A DNA stretch of 64,000 nt, taken from positions 50,122 to 114,121 of the forward strand of contig JAIWWG010000092.1 of NCBI GenBank assembly GCA_025435555.1, given 5' to 3'. Source of the stretch: Chytriomyces cf. hyalinus JEL632 (taxonomy: Eukaryota > Chytridiomycota > Chytridiomycetes > Chytridiales > Chytriomycetaceae). Shown piece by piece: positions 11,854-23,580 of this stretch (positions are counted from its first letter, which is position 1; each line of letters opens with the position of its first letter). The notes beneath the pieces are model-generated. The model worked only from the letters and a program-made list of their open reading frames with translations. It did not search any database and was not told the origin of the DNA. Both the position numbers and the translations under genes were made by a program.

Positions 11854-13732
11854 ATGGCAATGACAGAGTTCACCACAAAGCCAAACAGCCGTCTGTTCTG
11901 CCCAATTTGCCAGGACGTCTTCACAGACCCGCTCATCTCCATGGCATGCAACCACTCCTTCTGCGCGAGGTGTATAACAGAGGGCCTTAGATTGGAGAAC
12001 CACTGTCCTCTGTGCCGATCCTTCTTGACCATGAATGGTGCGCGCCCCAATTCCAACAAACACATCTCTTTACCTTGTTCGCATTGTTGCGTTCTTGCGT
12101 ATTCTGTTTCCCCTACTCTGTATTGGCATTCTGCTCGTTTCCCCGCTTTCTAATTCAAACTATTTCGGGCTGTCGCTGTTCCAGAGCTCCACTCCAACCT
12201 AATCCTCAAGTCACTTGCCGATGAACTTGTTGCCTACTGTCCAAACCGAGCGTTCGGCTGTCAAGCGACAATGACGCGCGAGGCGCTGACCTCCCACGGA
12301 AAAAGCTGCGAATATGCACTCGGGGTGTGCGTACATAGTGGGTTAGGATGCAAGTTTGCAGGATCTGGCGTTGCCGTTGGGAGGCATTTAAGTGACTGTG
12401 CTTATGAGCAATTGATGCCGTTTATTGTCGCAACGGGAGCCAGAATATCGTCCCTGGAATCTTTGGTTGAGGTGAACCCTTTTGGAATCATTTTTTGCAA
12501 TCGGTGTTTTTTGTTTTTTTGGTTGATGTGCTGACGCCATGGATCTTTTTTGCCAGGCCCAACAAGCAGATATCGCAAAATTGCGAAAACAAATGGCGAA
12601 TGCCACTTTCCCACAATCACAAACTATTCTCGACGATGAAGAAGAAATTGTCCTCCCCAAAACGCAATCGTTTCCACACGGACAAAACATTGAATGTCGC
12701 CGAACCATCAGTGACAACAAAGCAGGTGTCACTTCGCTCGCCTATACCAGCCAAAATATTCTTCTCAGCGGATCGTATGATGGGAGCATCAAACTCTTTA
12801 ATGCCGAGAGTGGAAAAATGGTTCGAAGCCTTGCAGCGCACGATCTTACAGTTTGGGCGATTGCCGCCGAAGAATCCACAAGCAGATTTTTCAGTGCAGG
12901 AAGCGATGGGAAAATAAAAGTGTGGGAACTGGAAGGAGAGAACACGTGTCTGAAAGTCTTGAATGGTAGAGTGCTTTTGAAATTCCGAGTGAATCTGATA
13001 ATCATTTTTTTTTAAAAAAACAGACCATCAAAGAAAAGTGTACTCATTGCAAATCAGCGATGGTCGGCTGTACAGCGCATCAAGTGATGGAAAGATCAAA
13101 ATCTGGTCAACAGAGTCAATGGAGTGCCTCTCCACAATTCAAGCGCACTCAGATTGTATAAATTCCCTTGTCCTCTATGACAGAGACGCAACAAAAATGG
13201 TCAGCGTGTCAAGCGACAGGTTTCGTTGACATGCCACATCAGCAAACTGCCATACCACTTACCCCTACATCCATTGAAAAAAAAAACAGCACATTGAAAT
13301 TATGGGACCTCACAACCGGCACAGCCATACACACATTTTCAGATCTCGGAAGCGAAGGACTCGACGTCACAAGTGGAGGTGGGATGCTCTACGCGTCGAC
13401 ATTCGATGCAAGTATTGTCGCGTTTGATATGGACACGTACACGCGTACCCGCACATTGCGTGGGCATAATTGGGAGGTGTGGCAAGTGAAACATATTGAT
13501 GGCGTGCTGTTTAGTGGAAGCCATGATCACACGATTCGGCGCTGGGATTTGAAGACTTTTGCAAGCGATCTGACATTGACTGGGCATAAAGTGAGTGCAT
13601 GCGGTCCTTTCCTTCTATTGAATTTGGCGTTAACTGTGGGTTTTTTGAAAGGGATATGTGCATTCCTTCCGATTCGGCAGTGACTGCCTGATCAGTGCTG
13701 GGGCAGATAAAACTATAAAAATCTGGAAATAA
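11854..13732 (+). CDS. TRAF7-like RING, TRAF-type zinc finger and WD40 protein
   Basis: A probable E3 ubiquitin ligase. Exons 11854-12037, 12185-12471, 12557-12965, 13024-13219, 13290-13590, 13652-13732 join to 485 residues. An N-terminal C3HC4 RING (CPICQDVFTDPL...CNHSFCARCI...CPLC) is followed by TRAF-type zinc-finger segments (CPNRAFGCQ, CEYALGVCVHSGLGC), a short coiled coil (AQQADIAKLRKQM) and about seven WD40 repeats with clear GH...WD pairs (SGSYDGSIKLFN, SASSDGKIKIWS, GADKTIKIWK). This order is that of animal TRAF7, a signalling ligase linked to MEKK3. The start could be the second Met two codons on. Splicing restores every repeat, so the model is solid; the TRAF7 name rests on domain order. 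Confidence 0.85.
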
Positions 13733-13838
13733 AATGCTGTTGTGATTCTAGCAGGGATTTCGTTTCTGCCACTGTGCATCCAGCTCAAGCATGACGTGAC
13801 TGTTTCTGAAAAACAGAAACACCGGAAGAAAAAAAATA

Positions 13839-13920
13839 CGTCCCGCACAGGATTCGAACCTGCGCTCCCATAGGGAAACGCCTTAGCAGGGCGCCGCGTT
13901 AACCACTCCGCCAACGGGAC
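13839..13920 (-). tRNA. tRNA-Ser (GCU anticodon)
   Basis: Minus-strand cloverleaf of 82 bases without intron. The acceptor stem is GTCCCGT paired with GCGGGAC, the T loop is GGTTCGAATCC, the anticodon loop is CTGCTAA (anticodon GCU, reading AGC/AGU), and a long variable arm (CCC...GGG) marks a class II serine tRNA. CCA is not encoded. A run of T follows the 3' end on the minus strand, as expected for a Pol III terminator. The A box (GGCGGAGTGGTT) and B box (GGTTCGAATCC) are intact. Confidence 0.95.
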
Positions 13921-13929
13921 GATGTGAAG

Positions 13930-14550
13930 TTTGAATCTTAGCTTTTAGCAAAATTATACCATTTGGACCTTCTACCTCCTCGTGATTTATCTTCTGTTAC
14001 TGTTTTGACTCCGTGAAACTCATAAGCTCTGTCATGCATTTATTAATGAAGCCCTTCCCGCCTTTGTCAAATTCCATGACACCAGTTTCAAGTCATACAA
14101 ATGCTGAATGAATACGAATGCGCCCAGCGGAATATGGTTAACGCAGTTGAGCTTGAAAGGGACCTTTTAAAAGGGGTTCATACCAAAAGCACTGCACGCA
14201 CAACAGGATGGATTAGTAATCCTGAAACAGTCAGTTTCCACTACTACTCTCAAACAGACATTCCCAGCGTAACATGAACAACGCCAACAACAGCTTAGTC
14301 TCCTCCCTTTGTTTGCGCAGTAATAGCTGCACCACCCACGTGGCATCCCGTTCATTCAGAATGCGGTTAACGCCGACTGAAAATTGATTTACAATTTGGT
14401 ATTTTCTTGTGCAATATTTGGTGAAAAGCTCGCTTATTTCCGAGCGAGCCTTGTTTCACTTTTTCCAATTTACCTCTGCGGCTTGGCTCCCATTCATTTC
14501 CTTTTTGGAATCACAATTTATTTGGGACTGTTGGGTTTCATTATTTTCAG
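13930..14550. other. Intergenic stretch, nothing convincing
   Basis: About 620 bases between the tRNA and the next gene. Only short overlapping frames; no domain, repeat or RNA is recognised. It presumably holds the promoter of the Gln-rich membrane protein. Confidence 0.5.
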
Positions 14551-14553
14551 CGC

Positions 14554-15783
14554 TTGAAGAATTTGCAAAAACAGAATCGTCTTCAAAAAAAACACAACAA
14601 CCCAGTGCTACCTACCGAACGCATCATGCCTGTACCCAAGTCCAAAAGAATGATGGCCAGGCGCCAACTGATCGATCTCAACCTCGGCAGTCTTTTGGCG
14701 GATCCGAATGCAGGTAAGGGGAAGAAGGCCCCCCTACCTGCCTCCGAACCTGTGCCTAAATCAGCTCCAGCTGCAGCATCGAAGCAGCAGAAAAAGCAAA
14801 AGGAAGACAAGTCAGCCGGAATTGTTCAGGATCCCACGCCAGTTGTACAAAATGCCGCCTCGGGCCAGTCACAGAGTGACAGTACTCCTCAACAGCCGCA
14901 ACAACAACAACAAATTCAAGCCCAGACAGGCTCTCTTTCGCAAAATCAACCTCCTCTTCCAAACCAAGATTCGCAACCACAAGGTCAAGTGCAGCAGCAA
15001 CCGCAAGGACAAGAGAAATCTGAATCAGTTCAAGTTTCGTCCGACCAAGGTTCCACAACTGGCGCTAGCGTGCAGAAAGGAGACATGACAGCAGCCACTC
15101 AAGGTACCACAGGAAACAAGATCAGTCCGGTTGAAGGGGTAGATCCTAAATCCATAGTACGCGCGTCGGCTTCTGGAAACAAGGTGCTTCAAGAAATACA
15201 AGCGACCCCTTATCCGTCCTTGGCAGGCAGCAATAGTTCTGGGCAAGATCTCATCCCACCTACAACTGACTATGGTCCACCCATCGGACTTATAGTCGGG
15301 ATTTCGATTGCTGCCATCTTGCTGATTGCCGGACTGGTCTACGTGTGTTACAGACGAATGCTCAACAAACGTGGCGCTGGCTTGAATTCCTCAAAAACTG
15401 GTTGGGTTCCTCCGTTACCATACAAAGAAACGGAGGCAAAAGAACCTACCGTTGGTGCAGAGACGCGACTGAACACTCTCACAAATCTCAAGCGGCTCCC
15501 AAACTTGTATCGTCTTGCCATTCGCAATTCAAGCATCAGTAGCAAGCTGAGTCCTCCGCCCAAAGACGCTCCACAGGAAAAGTTTGCAGTCCACGCGCCT
15601 CCAACAGTGCGGGCAAGCCGGCTCTCCAATCACAGTGCGGATTTGGAGTTGGGACTTGAGCCAGACATTGACGTGAAGCCACTCAGCCAAACAAGCAATG
15701 TGAGCTACAGAGTGTCCGTCCTGTACGCCGATGATGATTTTGAGGTGGATGCAAACAAGATGGAATTTGTGGATCATCCATGA
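14554..15783 (+). CDS. Gln/Pro-rich single-pass membrane protein, unknown
   Basis: An intronless frame of 409 residues. The first 250 residues are low-complexity and rich in Gln, Pro, Ser and Lys; a single hydrophobic helix lies at about residues 247-268 (GLIVGISIAAILLIAGLVYVC), followed by a 140-residue soluble tail with basic and then acidic patches. No N-terminal signal peptide is visible, and a later ATG (MPVPKSKRMM, about 14626) is equally possible; an upstream exon could supply a signal. The layout resembles the surface protein at 10.6-11.4 kb, with no sequence similarity that I can see. Function unknown. Confidence 0.65.
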   Translation: MKNLQKQNRLQKKHNNPVLPTERIMPVPKSKRMMARRQLIDLNLGSLLADPNAGKGKKAPLPASEPVPKSAPAAASKQQKKQKEDKSAGIVQDPTPVVQNAASGQSQSDSTPQQPQQQQQIQAQTGSLSQNQPPLPNQDSQPQGQVQQQPQGQEKSESVQVSSDQGSTTGASVQKGDMTAATQGTTGNKISPVEGVDPKSIVRASASGNKVLQEIQATPYPSLAGSNSSGQDLIPPTTDYGPPIGLIVGISIAAILLIAGLVYVCYRRMLNKRGAGLNSSKTGWVPPLPYKETEAKEPTVGAETRLNTLTNLKRLPNLYRLAIRNSSISSKLSPPPKDAPQEKFAVHAPPTVRASRLSNHSADLELGLEPDIDVKPLSQTSNVSYRVSVLYADDDFEVDANKMEFVDHP

Positions 15784-16094
15784 TCAACATGTAAAATACT
15801 CATTTGTATTCAAGGCTACATTAGACAAAAGTTCTTTTTTTTTTCTAAAGCTGCAACAGTCAATAAAGAAGTGCGTTTGTCTTCCCAAAGTGTGTTTGTT
15901 ACGCGTGCTCAATTCTCATCGGATTCATGCTAATCCCGCGTCGCAACACCTCCCTTCAACGTCTCCCATTCTCGGTATGCAAATTGGCATTGTGAAAGAG
16001 AAAAGAAGAAAACGAGAATCCCAATGAATGTAGGTACATCTGTTTCCGTAAGTTCATGTCAGCCCCCGACTTTTCTTGATATTCAAAAATTCAC
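15784..16094. other. Short convergent intergenic stretch
   Basis: About 310 bases between two converging genes; 3' untranslated sequence is expected. A T run near 15835 and AATAAA-like CAATAAAG near 15860 could serve 3' end formation. Nothing else seen. Confidence 0.4.
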
Positions 16095-18101
16095 TCAACT
16101 GTTGGCGTTGAAAATACGAGGAAGTGCATCCATCATTCCTTGTATTCCGCCATTGCCCCCGATCGCGCCAAATCCAATAATGTTGACGGTGATCATGAGT
16201 AAAATATTTGCAACGGCACCTGCCCCGCAAAGGTACTTGTAGTACGGCCAGCCTCCCCACACTTTTACGGGAAATGCACGCAATGCGAGATGCTCCGGAA
16301 TGATGAAAAGACTTACTAACCAGCCCCATGCAAGCAGATTCAGATCTAGCAAAGCGAAAACAGAACAATCAGTCCAAAATCATTCTAAAACAGTTCACAA
16401 TAATTCGAGGACACGGGACCTAAATCATGCCAGACAGCAACGAACGTGAATGTGATCAAAAGATTGATCATGTAGCAACTGCTGCCACCCAGTGGCACAT
16501 AGATATATCTGGAACCGATCGCAATGAGACACATTCAGAAGGACGAAGTAGGAACTGAATAGAAACCTGATTATCCATCGGTTGAAGCTGCGATGCCAGC
16601 TGCGCCAAAATCCGCTGGCGCTGTAATTGTTGGTCATGCAGCGATTCATATTTTCCACAGTCTCGATTCCGTCAAAAAGCGCCCACAGTCGAAAGAATCG
16701 CCACATGACAAGCAATTTCAGCCACACATGCTTCAAGTTGAAAAAGCAAAGACACGCAAGTTCAAACGCCGACATTTCTTTCCACGCGTCAGATTTCGCA
16801 ATTGCAATCACGTATGCATAGTGGATAAAGATTTCCATCGTCAAGAAACAAGCGATCCATCTGGCTGTGTATGTGGCCAACGCTTTTCCATTCGTTGTGA
16901 AAGGTGTTCGATTCTTGAGTTGTGAAATGAAATCGTTGTACGCAATAATAGGGCCGGCAATGTACAGAGGAACATAGGTGATATACGCAATGTAGTGAAG
17001 AAAGCCGTAATCCTCTGGAAGATGCGAAATTTCGAGCCGGCCTTTTGGACAGAATGGATCAGCCTTTCCGCCTTTCCCGCATTCTCGGCATGTATCCACA
17101 TGATTCTATTCGGAAATATTTCAATGGCTGAAGAGTAGAAATCACAATCTGACCTCTGAGTTTCCTTTTCTGTATCGCCAGTAAGAGTCCATGTCAAAAC
17201 TGATCATTTTCAGCATCACGAATCGAAGAGGAAGCCACCACCGACTCATTCCTCCGCCCAAATTGTCCAAAAATGATAGATACGATGATAACGATCCGAA
17301 TGAGAATCCCTGCATGAAAAAAATCAGCGTGTCAGCTCGTGAGATCAGGAACCAAACAATCGTGCACCTGGTAATGATTTGTCGCAAACAAAACCCCAAG
17401 ACCATAAATCCAGGCGAATGCGGGAACAGCCCTTGAGCCTTTCAAGTTTGTTGCGACTAAAAAGTTAACCGCCAACACGCAGACAAGTTTGAGAAGCCCA
17501 GACACGCCAATGTATACGGAGAGGAAAATAGAAGAAAATAGCAGAGAAACAACCAAGCGAGGAATGTAAGAAGAATCGCCCGGCTTGCGCTTTGCGAACT
17601 TTTGAGCCAGCAGCGATACTGAGACATGAGCAAACATGATTGAGATCAAAACTCCCAAGGTCGAACGAAAGCCGCGATATTGCATGTCGGAATCGTCTAC
17701 GAGAAGGCCCTAATTTCTCAGCCAATGCGAAAGCATGTTTAACTGGAGCATTTAAGCCAGGTTATTCAGTCAATGAACACCTTAATTGGCATCCATGACA
17801 CGGACAGCCTCGGACGCAGGGATTCGTAACCGGGTGACCCCTCCTGTGATGCAACAACAACTGCACGCATCATTGCCAGCATTGCCAGTGTCACAATTGC
17901 CATGTGTAGCGGGAGTTCGTATGTGAACATGGTTGCCACTTTTGCCGTTGCTGAAATTTCCTTGCTCTTGGGCGACTTTGGCGTTGACCGCACCGGTGAC
18001 TGGGTTTCGGCAACCTGGACCCGCTCGTACTCATGCGGTGGGTTTATCTTGAGCGATGGTCGCATGTTCACGCTTCTATTTTCGGATCTGTAAATATCCA
18101 C
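16095..18101 (-). CDS. GUP1: Gup1-type MBOAT O-acyltransferase
   Basis: An ER membrane acyltransferase; yeast Gup1 remodels the lipid of GPI anchors. Exons 18101-17781, 17709-17368, 17309-17154, 17105-16567, 16508-16420, 16345-16095 join to 565 residues (yeast about 560). Landmarks: VDDSDMQYRGFR near the start of the catalytic region, GFSFGSLSSYLSFLDN, LPEDYGFLHYIAYITYVPLYIAGP, the MBOAT hallmark [23 protein letters not shown] (region across an intron) and the conserved His in FVAVWHD. Roughly ten hydrophobic helices. Two donors are unusual in their third and following bases (GTCAGA, GTCCCG) but the spliced frame is exact. The 48-base intron 3 is among the shortest here. Confidence 0.93.
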
Positions 18102-18447
18102 ATAATAAACGATTCAACTTATTCAAATGTTTTGTTTCAGCAACCGTCAACCAGCAGCAACAGTCATGTTTCAGCGGCCTCATCTGCCTCGCACAGCATC
18201 GTTTCTTTCTTGCGAATGAGGACTGAAAAGGCTCGCGCATGCGAATTCAACAATAGAGCCCTGAAGGGGTTGCCTGAGTCCAATAATAACTGGATTCGTA
18301 GGATCGGGATGAGTTAAACAAACGGGATAAGTTAAACAAATATGTGCCTGCAAGGCTGTATTGCTTGCAGGAACACAGGGTACCCAACGGGTCTATTGTA
18401 TAAGCAGGCATAGGCAAGCGGTAGAGCAGAGCTCCCTCAGTGCCCGC
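18102..18447. other. Intergenic stretch with part of a 40-base duplication
   Basis: Upstream of Gup1. It holds GTTTCAGCGGCCTCATCTGC and following bases (about 18167-18206) that recur, with few changes, at about 19296-19337 inside the next locus. No gene is supported here. Confidence 0.5.
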
Positions 18448-19187
18448 GATGGCATCTGATGAGCTGTTGGATCGTGCTGATGCCGTTTGCGATGCTGTTT
18501 GCGATGTTCGCTTCATTGGATGCCAAAGTTTCGGACTTGCGTTTTCCGCACAATTTTAAGCACACATAAATTTCTGAGCACACGCATGCCGCGCATTCTC
18601 CAGCTCGTTCAAAAAACGCAAATGAATGCTAAAAACCCCATACCCCGAAACGCGCGCGAGCAAACCCGTGCGATTCTCCCGATGCGCCTCACAAGCAAAT
18701 CAAGTCCGATCCCTCCCCGGACCTTGTTCAGGAGGTGCAACCCCAAGTCTGAACCCATCCCTGAGCACGATCTGGCGCAGCCCAAGTCTGGAACAACACC
18801 AGTTCATGTTTGGGTGCGACCAAGGCTTTACATATACGTTCCTCTCGTCACACCTGCACGCTCATTGAACAGCAGTGGAATGAGGAAATTTTGGAGATTC
18901 GCACCAGTGAGACGCCGGCTCGATATACCACAGGTAACAGAAGCCTTTCGGATCAAGTTGTGTGCGCAGAAGACATTGATTTTCTTACCAAACTTGGCAA
19001 GTGGTACATTCGCGTCATTAAAAACCACAGACGCACACGCAGGATGCATGCCCTCCCCCCGACGCTCAACCTCTCAACTCGGCGAGCAGTTGTTTCGCAC
19101 ATTTGGGGTGGCATAACCATGGATAAGCTGCCAGAGAGGCTCCAGGGTCTTTCTACATGGAAGCCATATGCGATCAAGCGGGAGTGA
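18448..19187 (+). CDS. Unresolved hypothetical coding segment(s)
   Basis: A stretch with several medium-length frames on the plus strand but no exon chain that I can prove. The best pieces are a short frame from ATG 18448 (MASDELLDRADAVCDAV) and a frame ending at 19187 that reads TLIEQQWNEEILEIRTSE, then DQVVCAEDIDFLTKLGKWY and ends WKPYAIKRE. They may be exons of one gene with the segment to the right. No domain recognised. Low confidence in limits and in being functional. Confidence 0.3.
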
Positions 19188-19296
19188 TACTTGATAGAGT
19201 TGGATTCGCTGCGGTTCTCGTGCTTTATCGGAAAACCGTGATACAATCTCAAAGAAAAAGGGATTTTGTGTTTCGGAAACAATTACCGCCAGCAGC

Positions 19297-20103
19297 ATGT
19301 CTCAGCCGCCTCATCTGCCTCACACAGCATCGTCCGCAAGCAGCGAATTGGATCTCAATAAGCAGAATCGCCAGCATGTGTCCGCGATCATCCATACAAA
19401 TGCCGTTGCATTGCAGTTGACGCTCTTCAACATGTTCAGTAAGCTCAATCTCGGAGCGACTATTGGGCCTCGAAACGCCACATCTACCCCGGTCCTATTC
19501 GAAGGTCCTTCCGCATTAGTCAACCGGGCGAAGGAGGCTCTTCAAATAGTGCTCACTGATGAGCTTGTCGAGTCACCAGGTCCGCTCTCGAAAGTCACCC
19601 TGATTGAAACAGTGCAGTTGAAACAGCAGCCATTTTCGGGGGAATCCAAGGAGGCCGACCTTGCTGACCTTGCTGGCTTGTCCGTTGGCCTCTGCGACAA
19701 CCGAGCTGGTCAAAAAAGTTGTGAAAGATACCTGGTCACAACTGGGAACGCCCCTCGCTCATATTACAGGTTACATAAAGGAGAAACGCATCAATGTCAT
19801 GTACAAAAGAGTCTGTCACACCATCGAAATATCGACAAAGACAACATACGACCTCCATGCAGCGATTCATCAAAAGTTTGATTTGAATGCCGCAATTCGT
19901 TGTCTCTTCCGTTTCGACGTGGATGGAACCAGGGCATTCGCAACTGAAATTGGTGAATTCCAGGATGGAATGAAATACTATCTGCGCACTGAGCTTGACC
20001 ACGATGAAGGTATTGGTTGAGTATTTGTTTTTCGTTTGCTTAACACGACAAATGATGAATAGAATCTGGCAAGTTCACAATGGACGACTTCATGAGAAAC
20101 TGA
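19297..20103 (+). CDS. Hypothetical protein, exon structure unsure
   Basis: Starts at ATG 19297 (MSQPPHLPHTASSAS). The first frame holds IGPRNATSTPVLFEGPSALV and NRAKEALQIVL, which looks faintly like a KH-type nucleic-acid-binding fold; that is a guess. Around 19690 the coding frame changes to one reading TELVKKVVKDTWSQLGTP, RINVMYKRVCHTIEIST and RCLFRFDVDGTRAFATEIGE. I could not find the junction. A last intron (20010-20062) then leads to KFTMDDFMRN and stop at 20101-20103. Either an intron is missed or the locus is frameshifted. Confidence 0.4.
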
Positions 20104-20709
20104 AGATGGATGAGGATATGAGTGAGGAACAAGTCAAAGAAGCAAAAAGAGTCTTTTCTGAACAGGGAATCACGTTGAAGCAGCTCATTGTGGTGGGCAA
20201 GTTTGCGATACTGACCAGAAGTTAGAAGAGGTTTGTGTGTGAAGTATTGCTTCTGCTGAATCTTTATTGACGTCTACGTTTTAGTTTGGCATTGTGCAAG
20301 GAAGATTGAGGATGGCCATCCTGTCTACAATCAGATCGAGTTTGGGTTGAAGTTTCACGACGCTTGAAATCAATATAACAATCCCTTGAACATGACGAGA
20401 GTCATAAAAATAAACGTACAAGTCAACGAACTCGCGCAGATTATCAGCAATTGTCCATGCGTCATTCATCTCGGCGTTCAGGGAGCAACCAAAAAAATGC
20501 TGATCCTGAAAACGCGGACTCACCCTCGCTTGAGATTGACTTTGTTGGGGACAGGGATGAATGAGCGTGATCGAATAATTCACGCAAATTGTTCGTCAAC
20601 GTGTCGCCAGGCGGCGGTGGTGGTGGTGCAGGTACAGGTGCAAACTCAGACTATTTTATTTTATGAGTTGAGCCATGCAAAACAAAATCTGTGCAAAAAA
20701 TATCCGAAT
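20104..20709. other. Intergenic stretch before the Wee1-type gene
   Basis: About 600 bases. A small acidic/basic frame runs to 20225, probably 3' sequence of the previous locus. No supported gene; it should contain the kinase promoter. Confidence 0.4.
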
Positions 20710-23384
20710 ATGGGATCCGAAACCGCACCGACAGATACCGCACCGCTTCTGCTTGTCCGTCCTGCGCCCTCCGCATTTTCTTCGCCAGGACTTCGACAGC
20801 GGTCTCGCACACACTCAAACTCTGCAGCCGTGGCGCTGCCACTGCAGCCACACACTCCAACACCCATCAAACATAATTCAAAGATAGGAGGCGTCTCAGG
20901 TTAGAAATCATGCATGCATTGCCTTTTCGCATGTGCTTGTCCCGCGTCTGTATTTATCGCTTTTTTTATATTATATTTATTCAACGCAGATTATACCCCA
21001 ACGCGTCCGCCCTTTTCTCTGCTAAGTAATATCTCAGCCGCGTCGCAAACAGCCCCGCCAGCGTTTAAGCGGCCCCTGCCAGTCTCTGCGTTCCAACCCG
21101 CAGCCAATCCCAATTTCCACCCCAAGCCTGCGCCGTCAGATCAGACTCTTCTCCGACTGGATAATGAAGAAGAAGAAGAAGAAGACGATGACGATGACTG
21201 CGATGTGGAGCGCGGAGATCTTTTCAGCTCATTTGTTTCATCATCGCCGACTCGCTTCGCAACTTCAGCTTTCCCTTCTCTCCCAATGCCTCCAGCGACA
21301 CCAGTTAAAAAACGAGAGAATTGGAATCATTCTTCAGAAAAGGCGTTAAATGCGTCCGCGCACTCGGCAGGATTTAAATTCTATCCCCGATCGGAACAAC
21401 CGAAATTGAAGGCGCCGTCGCTGTTTACTCCGTGGTCTGCCGAGCGAACAAATGCAGAAAACGTTGAGCATTTGTCTCCATTTGGCGCTGTAAGATCGCC
21501 GTTTTCGCCGACTGGTGGAAGAATTCGCGAACTTTCAGCACCAGCGTTTCTCTTCGGGAACGGCGAAACACTCTTAAAAAGCCAAGACACTGTTTTTGGA
21601 TCTTCTGACGAACTGGAAGACTTGGATATGGCTAAAAACGAATTGAACGATCCGGATGACGTTTTCATGGACGATTATCATCCCTCCGAAAAGTCGTTTT
21701 CATTCCAACAGCGTGTCAATCATCCTAGTCCAGGAGAGTTCTCCAGCGATGAAACCGAAATTGTGATGGAAGAAAATCAGGACGTCCATGATGACAGAAT
21801 CACTCCGACTGCCGAGCTGATGGACTTTTTCTCGTCCTCACACACCGATGCTTCCAGATTTAAGAAAACACCAGATGCGTATTCGAACACGAACCACTCG
21901 TTTTCATTACTCCCAAGCGATACGCCTCCTGTCGGAGGGATGGTTGGGATTGGGGGCTTTGCGAATGTTCTTGCCAGTAAAAAAGTGGACAACTTCGAAT
22001 ACGCGCACATGCTTCATACGGAAGGACTAAAAATGCTAAAGGCATGTAAATATGAATGTGAGATGTTGAATTTCGGAACTCCTGCCTTTCTCGCACAAAC
22101 TCATCCGTGTGTGCATCTTGCTTCTGCTATCAGACCCGCCCATCCCATTAGAATCCAAGCCTATTCCTCACGACCACTTGACGAAACATTACAAGCTGTT
22201 GTACAGACTTGGTCGTGGTGCCTTTGCTGATGTGTTCAAAATCCAACAACAACCTCGTCACGGAACCACAAATCATCACCACTCGCCAACGAACAAAATA
22301 ATTCCGAATCCAGCTGAGCGAACACCGACACATACGTCACATCATCATCCCCCGGCATTCACATTTGCAGCAGCAGCCTCCTCAAAAAAATCAAGTGACA
22401 GCGATTTGCCTTATTTTGCACTCAAAAAGACGCGAAATACGGTAACAGGGCCGCGTGATCGCCGTGACAAGATTGAAGAGCTCGTTATTCTGTATAAACT
22501 TGAAGGAAAATCGAACGTTGTGCAGATTCACGAAGCCTGGGAACAGTATGGATGCCTGTATTTCGTTCTCGAATTTTGTGAGGGCGGAGACTTGGCTGGT
22601 TTTTTGGATTCCAAAATGAATGGCGGGAGTGCGGATGCAGCGAATGGCGCAGCACTTGCAGGCGACGGTGGAATTGACGAAATTGTGATTTGGGCGATTT
22701 TGGGCCAAGTGTCTCAGGTACGGAAACTGTTTTAGTGATGCGTTGGAGATACTGGGCTAAGCGGGGCTGTCTTCTCGTTTCGCTTAGGGGCTGTGCCAAA
22801 TTCATGGCGCAGGCATCATTCATTTGGACCTTAAGCCCAGCAATATTATGATTGCAAAGGGCGTTTTGAAGATTGGGGATTTTGGATGCGCCACACAGCT
22901 GCCTGTTGTGAGTAGCTTCTAATCACATGTTTTGCATTTACTTAATGCCATCTTAAACATCTATCTCAGCCTGACGGTTTCGAACGCGAAGGCGATCGAA
23001 CATATATTGCACCAGAGGTGATGGAATCTAAATATGGTCCCGAGTGTGATATTTTCAGGTAATATACGTATTTCAAACTTGGTGATGTCTGATGCAGTGT
23101 GCTGACTTTGCATCCGTTTTGTTTCGGTCAGTCTTGGGCTCATAATTTTTGAAATCAGCACCAATGTAATTCTACCTGAAAACGGATCCCATTGGCAAAA
23201 GCTCAGGCGGCATGACTTTAGCGAATGTGAAGGAGGAAGTACCCTGAACCGCGTGAGTCCGCCGCTGGCAGACTTGATAAAGGGAATGCTGCATCCGGAC
23301 AGGAATTTGAGAATCCGGTTGGAGCGGATCTTGGGGCATCCTTTTGTTGGGCCAGTACTCGAAGGGCAGTCGCTGTTTGGGTGA
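20710..23384 (+). CDS. Wee1/Mik1/Swe1-type Cdk-inhibitory kinase
   Basis: Exons 20710-20899, 20990-22045, 22134-22717, 22788-22917, 22980-23058, 23132-23384 join to 763 residues. A 440-residue Ser/Pro/Asp-rich N-terminal region (with an acidic Glu/Asp run) precedes the kinase domain: glycine loop [11 protein letters not shown], catalytic Lys in YFALKKT, hinge [15 protein letters not shown], catalytic loop [11 protein letters not shown], metal loop GDFGCA and [11 protein letters not shown]. The EGDR(x)YIAPE activation segment and HxDxKPxN loop point to the Wee1/Myt1 family rather than ordinary Ser/Thr kinases. These enzymes phosphorylate Cdk1 on Tyr15 to hold cells in G2. A 75-residue His-rich loop is inserted after beta strand 2. 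The start gives a good fit but the N-terminus is poorly conserved in this family. Confidence 0.87.
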
Positions 23385-23580
23385 CGTTTCGGAGACTGAC
23401 CTTTCCGTTTATTTTTTTGTTTGTTTAGCTTCCCATTCTTTTTTTTTTTTTTTTTCTTTTATTTTCACACAGTATTTTTACCTTCGCTTGATGGACCATA
23501 TACACTGCAACGCTTCCAGTCCCAACAACTCTTCACGTAATATATAAATACTGCAAAATAATCACTTCACTTTTGGCGGA

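Noticed and set aside
13630-13914. Minus-strand frame reading WLTRRPAKAFPYGSAGSNPV
   Set aside because: It overlaps the tRNA-Ser gene; this peptide is the usual spurious reading of a class II tRNA.
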